From the NCBI RefSeq assembly GCF_001011035.1, contig NZ_CP011492.1, positions 3,791,501 through 3,855,500 of the forward strand: a stretch of DNA of 64,000 bases, written 5' to 3'. Below the pieces are notes generated by a model. It was given only the letters and a program-made list of their open reading frames with translations. It was not told the origin of the DNA and made no database searches. Source of the DNA: Streptomyces sp. CNQ-509 (GTDB taxonomy: Bacteria > Actinomycetota > Actinomycetes > Streptomycetales > Streptomycetaceae). Shown piece by piece: positions 57,972 through 64,000 of this stretch (position 1 is its first letter; every line of letters begins with the position of its first letter). Made by a program: the position numbers and the translations under genes.

Positions 57972-60452
57972 TCAGTCCATGAGCGCGTCGGGCTTGCCCT
58001 CGCTGCGCGGACGCTCCTCGATCATCTTGCCCCAGACAATAAGCCGATATTTGGACGTGTACTCAGGCGTGCAGGTCGTTAGTGTGACGTAGCGCCCCGG
58101 CTCGGTGAATCCGGACCCCTCGGGCACCGGGTCGATGACATCGGTGTTCGACGGCGAAGTCGACGGGAGCGTGCTGGCCACCTCGTAGATGTAGTACGTG
58201 TCCTTGGTCTCGACGATGATCTCCTCGCCCTTCTCCAGCCGGTTGATGTACCGGAAGGGCTCGCCGTGGGTGTTGCGGTGCCCGGCGACCGCGAAGTTCC
58301 CCTTCTCGTCCCACGGCATCGCGGTCTTGAGGTCGCCCTCCGAGTAGTGGCCGAGGAGGCCGCGGTCCAGGACCTTCTGCTTGTCGATGCCCTGCGCGAC
58401 CGGGCGGTTCACGTCCAGCGACGGGATGTGCATGATCGCGAAGCCCTCGCCGGCCTCGAACGCCCCCGGGTCGCGGGCGTTCTCCTTGCCCGCGCCGTCG
58501 CCGCGCTTCCACTGCTCCTCCAGTTGCCGGGCCTCCTGCCGGGACTCGCGGTCGGCCAGGACGTTGGTCCACCAGAGCTGGTACACGACGAAGAGGAGCA
58601 TCAGCACGCCCAGGGTGATGAACGCCTCGCCGGTGATGCGGCTGATCAGCACGGTGCGCTGCTGCTTGGCGGCGCGGGCGGCCTTGCGGGCGGACATCCG
58701 GGTGCCCAGCGCGCGGGCGACGTTCAGGGACATCGTCTGAACGGTGCGGTCGTCGCGGTCGCCCCGTCCCTCGCGGACGTCGTCGCCCATGCCGCGGCGG
58801 CGGGTGGCGGGGGCGGTGCCCCAGGTGAGGCGCTGGTCGCCGTTCGCGGGCTGGTCGGGGGCGGGGGCCGGCGGCTGCACCCGGGTCCGTGGCTGCACCG
58901 CGGTCTGGGCCTGGGCGTGCGGCTGGGCTGCTGCCGGGGCCTGCGCCGGGTCGGCTGCGGCGGGGCCGCCGGCGTGGGCGGCGGCGGAGAGGTCGCCCCA
59001 GGGGGAGGGGTCGCGGTGCGCCGAGGGGTCGGCGCCGACGGCTGCACCTGAGGCGGCGGCGCTCGCCGGGGCGGCGCCGCCGGCGTGCCGGCCCTGGGCG
59101 GGCACGGTGTACGGCTGTTGCTGCTCCTCGACCGCGGGCCGCCCGGCGTGACGCCGCGGGGAGGGCTGGGGGGCGGCGGGCGGGTCGAGCGGATCGGTGA
59201 GGGGGTCGCCGGTCCCGGCCCGGCGGCGGCCGGTCGGGGGTGCCGGGTCGAGGGGGTCGGTCAGCGGGTCGCCGGTCGCCGCCGGGTAGGAGGCGCCGAG
59301 GGGGTCGGCGGGGGCCTGGTCGTAGCCGAGGAGCTGCGGGTCGTACGCCGCCGGGCCCTGCGGGTCGTACGCGGAGGTGCTCTGCCCGTACGCGGCCGCC
59401 TGCGGCGCCTCCGCGTACGGCGACGGGTGGCCCGCGTCGTACGACGACATCGGGTACTGCGCCGCGGTCCCCTCCTGCGGCACGATCGCCGTCTGGCCGG
59501 CCGGCGCATCGGTGTGCGCGGGGTACGCCGGGGGCGCGTGGGCGCCGGGGGCGGCGCGGTCGTCCGGGTGGTGGGCGTGCGGGGCGGGGTCCGGGTCGGG
59601 CGCGTAGCCGCCGGGGTGGTGGTCGCCCGGGTGAGGGCCGTCGTGGGGCGGCGGATCGTTTCGCGGGGTGCCGTGCGCGGGGGGCGCGTAGGCGGCCGGG
59701 GCGGCGTTCGGGTCGCGGCCGTCCGGCGGGGTGTGCGGGCGGAACCAGCGCGAGACCGCCGAGGTCGGCGACTCGGGCCGCTCCAGCGGCCGCGGTCGCG
59801 GTCCTTCCACGGCAGCGGGCTCCTGCCGCGGCACCTGCGGCTGCGGGTAGGCGGTCTGCGGATGCCGGGGCCGCGGGTGCTCGCCCTGCGAGGGCTGCCG
59901 CGTGAAGGGATCCTGCCCCTGCGGCGGCAGTGCGCCCTGCTCCGGCCGCGGCCCCGCGTCCGCGCTGCGCGGCGGCGGCAGGGGGTCGCCGCGGAGCGGG
60001 TTGCGGTGGGCGTACTCCGGCAGGTGGCCCTGCTCCAGCGGATCCTGTCCGCCGGCGCCGTAGCTCCCGCGCCCCCGGCCCCGGCCGCCCTGTCCCTGTT
60101 CGTACGTCCCGGAGCCGCCCTCGGCGCCCGCGCCGTAACCGGCGGGCCCCGGCCCCGTACCGGAGCCGAACCCCGGCCGCGTACCGGACGATCCGGCACC
60201 CGCGCCGGACATCCCGGCGCCCTGCCCGCGGCCCCCCGCACCGGGGCCCGCACGCCCGCCCGCTCCCGACGTGTCCCGGCGCGGCAGCGGCGGCCGGCCG
60301 CCGGACTGCGGGTCGGTGAGCGGGTCCGCGGCGTCGTCCGCCGGCCGGCCGGGGGCGCTTGAGTCGTGGAAGCCGCGGTAACGCGCTTCGCGCCCCGGCT
60401 CGCGCTCCTCCGCGCGCCCCGGTGCGTTGTCGTCCGGCCGGGTGTCGGTCAC
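57972..60452 (-). CDS. srtE: Class E sortase with a 595-residue disordered N-terminus
   Basis: 826 residues, about three times a normal sortase. Residues 1-595 are Pro/Gly/Gln/Ala-rich with repeated DPLTDPLDP units and no hydrophobic stretch. One membrane helix at about 600-625 (TLGVLMLLFVVYQLWWTNVL) is followed by a full sortase domain: His in VAGHRNTHG, Cys in TLTTCTP, Arg in YTSKYRLIVW. By topology the long region is cytoplasmic. It overlaps the upstream amidotransferase by four bases and precedes a shorter sortase paralogue. Confidence 0.92.
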   Translation of the reverse strand: MTDTRPDDNAPGRAEEREPGREARYRGFHDSSAPGRPADDAADPLTDPQSGGRPPLPRRDTSGAGGRAGPGAGGRGQGAGMSGAGAGSSGTRPGFGSGTGPGPAGYGAGAEGGSGTYEQGQGGRGRGRGSYGAGGQDPLEQGHLPEYAHRNPLRGDPLPPPRSADAGPRPEQGALPPQGQDPFTRQPSQGEHPRPRHPQTAYPQPQVPRQEPAAVEGPRPRPLERPESPTSAVSRWFRPHTPPDGRDPNAAPAAYAPPAHGTPRNDPPPHDGPHPGDHHPGGYAPDPDPAPHAHHPDDRAAPGAHAPPAYPAHTDAPAGQTAIVPQEGTAAQYPMSSYDAGHPSPYAEAPQAAAYGQSTSAYDPQGPAAYDPQLLGYDQAPADPLGASYPAATGDPLTDPLDPAPPTGRRRAGTGDPLTDPLDPPAAPQPSPRRHAGRPAVEEQQQPYTVPAQGRHAGGAAPASAAASGAAVGADPSAHRDPSPWGDLSAAAHAGGPAAADPAQAPAAAQPHAQAQTAVQPRTRVQPPAPAPDQPANGDQRLTWGTAPATRRRGMGDDVREGRGDRDDRTVQTMSLNVARALGTRMSARKAARAAKQQRTVLISRITGEAFITLGVLMLLFVVYQLWWTNVLADRESRQEARQLEEQWKRGDGAGKENARDPGAFEAGEGFAIMHIPSLDVNRPVAQGIDKQKVLDRGLLGHYSEGDLKTAMPWDEKGNFAVAGHRNTHGEPFRYINRLEKGEEIIVETKDTYYIYEVASTLPSTSPSNTDVIDPVPEGSGFTEPGRYVTLTTCTPEYTSKYRLIVWGKMIEERPRSEGKPDALMD

Positions 60453-61198
60453 CCCGCTGTCCCGGCCGCCCCGCCGCCCGCGGGCGCCAACCCGCCCACG
60501 GGCGCCACGTCAGGTGCCGGCCCTTGTGCCGGGCCCGTCACCGGCCCGCCCGTCACCGGCGCCAGCCCCGCCGACCGCTCGACGGCACCGGCGTCGCCGC
60601 ACTCGACCAGCCAGTTCGCCAGCATCCGGTGGCCCCACTCCGTCAGCACCGACTCCGGGTGGAACTGCACGCCCTCCACCGGCAGATCGCGGTGGCGCAG
60701 CCCCATCACCAGGCCGCTGTCCGTCTCCGCCGTGACCGCCAGTTCGTCGGGCAGCGACTCGCGCTCGACGGCCAGCGAGTGGTACCGCGTCGCCGTGAAC
60801 GGCGACGGCAGCCCGGCGAACACGCCCGCGCCGCCGTGCGTCACCGGCGAGGTCTTGCCGTGCAGCAACTCCGGCGCCCGGCCGACCACACCGCCGTACG
60901 CGACCGCCATCGACTGCAGTCCGAGGCAGACCCCGAACACCGGCAGCCCCCGCTCCGCGCAGTGCCGCACCATGTCGACGCACACCCCCGCCTGCTCCGG
61001 GGTCCCGGGCCCGGGGGAGAGCAGCACGCCGTCGAAGCCTCCCTCGCCCGCCTTCGGCGAGGTGGGGCCCACGGCGTGCCGCGGCGTCACCTCGTCGTTG
61101 CGCAGCACCTCGCACGAGGCGTCGAGCTGGCACAGGTACTGGACCAGGTTGAAGACGAAGCTGTCGTAGTTGTCCACGACCAGAATGCGCGCGCTCAT
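60449..61198 (-). CDS. pabA: Class I glutamine amidotransferase (PabA/TrpG type)
   Basis: 249 residues. Provides ammonia from glutamine to a chorismate-using synthase (4-amino-4-deoxychorismate or anthranilate synthase). Catalytic triad visible: Cys in VFGVCLGLQ, His and Glu in GVQFHPES; oxyanion motif LSPGPGTP. The C-terminal 50 residues are Gly/Pro/Ala-rich. No large subunit is adjacent. Start and stop overlap neighbours on both sides (61195-61198 and 60449-60452), so it is in one coupled unit with a small membrane protein and the sortases. Confidence 0.9.
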   Translation of the reverse strand: MSARILVVDNYDSFVFNLVQYLCQLDASCEVLRNDEVTPRHAVGPTSPKAGEGGFDGVLLSPGPGTPEQAGVCVDMVRHCAERGLPVFGVCLGLQSMAVAYGGVVGRAPELLHGKTSPVTHGGAGVFAGLPSPFTATRYHSLAVERESLPDELAVTAETDSGLVMGLRHRDLPVEGVQFHPESVLTEWGHRMLANWLVECGDAGAVERSAGLAPVTGGPVTGPAQGPAPDVAPVGGLAPAGGGAAGTAG

Positions 61199-61368
61199 CG
61201 CCGGGCGGCTCCCTCGTCGACGGTGACGTCGTTGAACGGCAGCAGCGGCTCGGCCCAGGGGAACACGTACTGGAAGAGGAGGAAGACGATGCCGAGGACG
61301 AGGATGAGCGAGATCAGCGCCCGTACCAGCGCGTTGCCCGGCAGATGCCGCCAGATCCAGCCGTACAT
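61195..61368 (-). CDS. Small single-helix membrane protein
   Basis: 57 residues from ATG 61368 (GAAGAGGGA upstream). MYGWIWRHLPGN then one long hydrophobic helix (LISLILVLGIVFLLFQYVFPW) and an acidic end. Its stop overlaps the pabA start (ATGA). A conserved small protein in this position occurs in Streptomyces; function unknown. Confidence 0.8.
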   Translation of the reverse strand: MYGWIWRHLPGNALVRALISLILVLGIVFLLFQYVFPWAEPLLPFNDVTVDEGAARR

Positions 61369-61559
61369 GCGTCCCTCTTCGCCGATCTTCGCCGTTGTCC
61401 CTGCGTTGCCTCGCACTGCCCTCGCGGGGCCCGTCCGCGGCCCGCGTGCGGCCGTGCGCCGCTGCCGAATTCGTCCGTACGAGTCACCAGACTAACGACC
61501 CGTGCCCCACGAAGCGGCGGGCTTCGCCCGCGCCACCGGCCGGGGGGACGTGGGAGTGG

Positions 61560-62309
61560 TCACTCCACGGGGCGGGCGTGGTGCAGGCCGACGGTGCCGG
61601 AGTAGCCGGGGAGCGTCACGGAATCGTGCCGGTCGACCTCGTAGCCGAGGCCGTACGCCTCGACGTAGCGCAGATAGTTCTGCACCGCGGGCTCGGCGTC
61701 CAGGGCGGCCTGGAGGTCCTGCCGGTCGCCGACCGCGGTGATCTTGTACGGGGGTGAGTACACCCGGCCCTGGAGGATCAGGGTGTTGCCGACGCAGCGC
61801 ACCGCGCTGGTGGAGATGAGCCGCTGGTCCATGACCCGGATGCCCTCCGCGCCGCCCGCCCACAGGGCGTTGACGACGGCCTGGAGATCCTGCTGGTGCA
61901 CGACGAGGGTGTCCGGCGTGGGGTCCGGCACCCCGGGGATGAGCGCGGTGGCGTCCGGCGGGGCGTCGGTGAGCGTCACGGTGAGCCCGGCGCCGTCGAC
62001 CTCGGTGGCCCCGGCCGCCCGCTCCGCCTCCCGCAACTCCTTGCGGGGGGTGGAGCCGGCGCCGTGGTCGCGCTCGGCGAGGGAGTCGACGTCCTCGCGG
62101 AGGGAGGCGTTGCCGCCGTCGAGGCGCTGGTTGGCACGGTCGCGCTCGTAGATGAGGTCGGTGAGGCGGAGCATGGAGTCGTCGGTGCGCAGGTTGGTGC
62201 CCTGCGCGGTGTTGAAGCTGGTCCAGAAGATCAGCCCGGCGAGGGCGAAGGCGGCGAAGGTGAACAGCCGTGCGGGCCTGATACGGAGCCGCCGTGCGGA
62301 ATTGGTCAC
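61560..62309 (-). CDS. DUF881 family protein
   Basis: 249 residues with one N-terminal membrane helix (about 13-32), a coiled-coil segment (about 40-95), and the extracytoplasmic DUF881 domain ([45 protein letters not shown]). Family members occur beside crgA and division genes in actinobacteria. Divergent from crgA with a 128-base gap. Function not established. Confidence 0.92.
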   Translation of the reverse strand: MTNSARRLRIRPARLFTFAAFALAGLIFWTSFNTAQGTNLRTDDSMLRLTDLIYERDRANQRLDGGNASLREDVDSLAERDHGAGSTPRKELREAERAAGATEVDGAGLTVTLTDAPPDATALIPGVPDPTPDTLVVHQQDLQAVVNALWAGGAEGIRVMDQRLISTSAVRCVGNTLILQGRVYSPPYKITAVGDRQDLQAALDAEPAVQNYLRYVEAYGLGYEVDRHDSVTLPGYSGTVGLHHARPVE

Positions 62310-62437
62310 CGTACCCTTGTCTCCTTACCCCCGGTGGAAGGACTACGCTAACGGACACGCCCGGGGAAGGAGCCGCCCCCGCGGCTCGGGGCCTCCCCGA
62401 CAGGCCCGCAACCGCAGCGTCGACAGGAGAGTCTCTC

Positions 62438-62695
62438 GTGCCGAAGTCACGGATCCGTAAGAAGGCCGATTACACCCCGCCGCCGGCGAAGTCGGGCGAG
62501 TTCAAGCTGTCAGGCACCGGCAGGAGCTGGGTGGCACCGCTGATGCTGGCGTTGTTCGTCATCGGACTCGCCTGGATCGTCGTGTTCTACGTCACCACCG
62601 GGGACCTGCCGCTCGAATCGATCGGCAACTGGAACATCGTGGTCGGCTTCGGCTTCATCCTCGCGGGGTTCGTCGTCTCCACGCAGTGGAAGTAG
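62438..62695 (+). CDS. crgA: Cell division protein CrgA
   Basis: 85 residues from GTG 62438 (AGGAGA upstream). N-terminal [15 protein letters not shown], two membrane helices (about 30-50 and 63-82). CrgA coordinates growth and septation in Streptomyces hyphae and interacts with FtsZ and peptidoglycan synthases in mycobacteria. Normal length. Confidence 0.96.
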   Translation: MPKSRIRKKADYTPPPAKSGEFKLSGTGRSWVAPLMLALFVIGLAWIVVFYVTTGDLPLESIGNWNIVVGFGFILAGFVVSTQWK

Positions 62696-63006
62696 CTGCC
62701 GGACTCCCCCTCGCGGCCCCCGCGGGCAGAGTTATCCACAGGTCATCCACATGCTGTGCAGAAAGCAGAAGATCTGTGGATAACCTCAGCGGCGTTGACG
62801 CCGGTCCGACCGCGGTACACCGTCCGGACCAGCGGTGATTCCGCGACCTGCCAAGGAAAACGCAGGGGCGTTCGATAGCGAACGGCTGTCCCCACGGTAC
62901 GCACAGGATCGCTGACTACCTGTGGACAACTTCGGGCGTGGCTGCTTGCCCCACCCCTCTCAACGCGGCTGCGGCCCGGAGGTTACGTGGCCCGCCGCGG
63001 CGGGCG
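62696..63006. promoter_or_regulatory. DnaA-box cluster after crgA
   Basis: 311 non-coding bases between converging crgA and rhomboid genes. DnaA boxes: 62732-62740 TTATCCACA (perfect E. coli type), 62743-62751 TCATCCACA, 62775-62783 minus strand TTATCCACA (perfect), 62921-62929 minus strand TTGTCCACA (perfect Streptomyces type). Three perfect boxes within 200 bases, about 24.5 kb from oriC, indicate a high-affinity DnaA-binding site. S. coelicolor has been reported to hold such clusters around oriC. Confidence 0.72.
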
Positions 63007-63906
63007 CTACGTCAGTTGCAGGGTGCGGATCACGACCACCGCGACGATCGCCAGCAGCGCCGCCGCCGCCACCGCCCGCTGCACCAGGACCCGCTTGTCG
63101 CGGGGCGCGTGCACGAACCCGTACGCCACGGCCGTGCCGATCACCAGCCCGCCGATGTGGCCCTGCCAGGCGATGCCCGACCAGGTGAAGGTGAAGACCA
63201 GGTTGATCGCCAGCAGCACCAGTACGGGCCGCATGTCGTAGTTCATCCGGCGCATCAGCACCGCGGTGGCGCCGAAGAGGCCGAAGATGGCGCCGGAGGC
63301 GCCGAGCGCGGCGTCGTTGGGCGCGGCGACCAGATAGAACAGCGCGCTGCCGCCGAGGCCGGAGAGCACGTAGAGCGTGACGAACCGCAGCCGGCCGAGC
63401 GCGGCCTCCAGCGGCGGCCCGAGGAACCACAGCGCCAGCATGTTCAGCGCGATGTGGGCGACTTCCTCGTGCAGGAAGACGGAACTGAGCAGCCGGTAGT
63501 ACTGGCCCTCCGCGACGCCTTCGAGCGACCCGCCGAAGGAGAAGATCGCCTTCCCGACGAGGAGCATCGGGTCGCTGACCCGGTCGCCGCCGGTGAGCAC
63601 GGCGAGGAAGACCGCGAGGTTGAGACCGAGGATGATCTTGGTGATGAGCCGCGGGTCCTCCGACATGACGCCGCCCGCGAGCGTACGGGGCGCGGAGGCG
63701 CCCGGCGCGGCACCCGTACCCGAGCCGCCGCGGACGCACTCGGGGCACTGGAAGCCGACCGACGCGCTTATCATGCACTCCGGGCAGATGGGCCGGTCGC
63801 AGCGGACGCAGCGCACGCCGGTCTCGCGGTCCGGGTGCCGGTAGCAGCCGGGCAGCCCGCTGTCCCCGGCCGGTCTCTCCGCCCCTCCCGGCGCCTGGTC
63901 CGTCAT
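63007..63906 (-). CDS. Rhomboid family intramembrane serine protease
   Basis: 299 residues. An N-terminal B-box-like zinc segment (CYRHPDRETGVRCVRCDRPIC; ECMISASVGFQCPEC) precedes six to seven membrane helices. Catalytic Ser in GASGAIFGLFG (about residue 203) and His in the HIGG segment (about 248) are intact, with HIALNMLALWFLG in the preceding helix. It cleaves membrane proteins in the bilayer; substrate unknown. Converges on crgA. Confidence 0.93.
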   Translation of the reverse strand: MTDQAPGGAERPAGDSGLPGCYRHPDRETGVRCVRCDRPICPECMISASVGFQCPECVRGGSGTGAAPGASAPRTLAGGVMSEDPRLITKIILGLNLAVFLAVLTGGDRVSDPMLLVGKAIFSFGGSLEGVAEGQYYRLLSSVFLHEEVAHIALNMLALWFLGPPLEAALGRLRFVTLYVLSGLGGSALFYLVAAPNDAALGASGAIFGLFGATAVLMRRMNYDMRPVLVLLAINLVFTFTWSGIAWQGHIGGLVIGTAVAYGFVHAPRDKRVLVQRAVAAAALLAIVAVVVIRTLQLT

Positions 63907-63951
63907 TGCACCGCGTCCCCTCTGGTTCTCCGCACGGCCCCGCCCCGCACT

Positions 63952-63991
63952 CCCGCCCGTCGACTCACCTGCTGGTGGTACGACGGGCGGG
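63952..63991. terminator. Inverted repeat upstream of rhomboid gene
   Basis: CCCGCCCGTCG (63952-63962) and CGACGGGCGGG (63981-63991), a perfect 11-bp stem with an 18-base loop. It probably terminates a gene lying beyond the right edge. Confidence 0.55.
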
Positions 63992-64000
63992 GCGCTCAGG

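Overview
The window is about 64 kb of very GC-rich (about 70%+) actinobacterial chromosome centred on the replication origin. Gene content and order (dnaB / rplI-rpsR-ssb-rpsF / femX / ino1 / cca / murJ / sigM / trxBA / parBA / rsmG-jag-yidC-yidD-rnpA-rpmH / dnaA / oriC / dnaN-gnd-recF-gyrB-gyrA / tRNA-Ile / kinase / class E sortases / crgA / rhomboid) match a Streptomyces-type core chromosome. The organism is inferred to be Streptomyces or a close relative; species cannot be named from this sequence alone.

Layout. 1-8.5 kb: dnaB, whose carboxy part is interrupted by an intein running off the left edge; a DnaA-box-rich spacer; a MATE exporter; the rpsF-ssb-rpsR-rplI operon; a small membrane protein; a FemX-type aminoacyl transferase and an alanine-racemase-like protein. 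8.5-28.7 kb: envelope biogenesis and stress (GT87 glycosyltransferase, bifunctional penicillin-binding protein, PadR regulator with a palindromic operator, inositol-phosphate synthase, MFS transporter, CCA-adding enzyme, a DUF6049-type membrane protein, the lipid II flippase MurJ with its separate pseudokinase, SigM with its anti-sigma factor, and thioredoxin reductase/thioredoxin behind a consensus SigR promoter). 28.7-35.4 kb: GNAT protein, parB, parA, rsmG, jag, yidC, yidD, rnpA, rpmH. Seven parS palindromes lie between 16.5 and 31.8 kb, all on the left of the origin. 35.7-48.6 kb: dnaA, oriC (937 bp, about 17 degenerate DnaA boxes and a DnaA-trio-like tract), dnaN, gnd, recF, DUF721, gyrB, gyrA, DUF3566 protein, tRNA-Ile(GAT). 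48.6-51.0 kb: a small accessory patch with a truncated MFS gene, an inverted-repeat element, a quinone oxidoreductase/ArsR pair with a perfect operator, and a TetR remnant, sitting between tRNA-Ile and the core DLW-39 gene. 51-64 kb: a VWA protein and its paralogous partner, a Ser/Thr kinase, an HTH protein, two class E sortases, a glutamine amidotransferase, DUF881 protein, CrgA, a second off-origin DnaA-box cluster, and a rhomboid protease.

How it works together. The window combines replication initiation, origin segregation, ribosome and membrane-protein biogenesis, and polar cell-wall growth. The most notable DNA-level pattern is the distribution of DnaA sites: I found no perfect TTGTCCACA or TTATCCACA inside oriC, whereas perfect copies occur next to dnaB, just upstream of parA, and after crgA. 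These could titrate DnaA or tie segregation genes to replication initiation. No CRISPR array, prophage, rRNA operon or biosynthetic cluster was seen.
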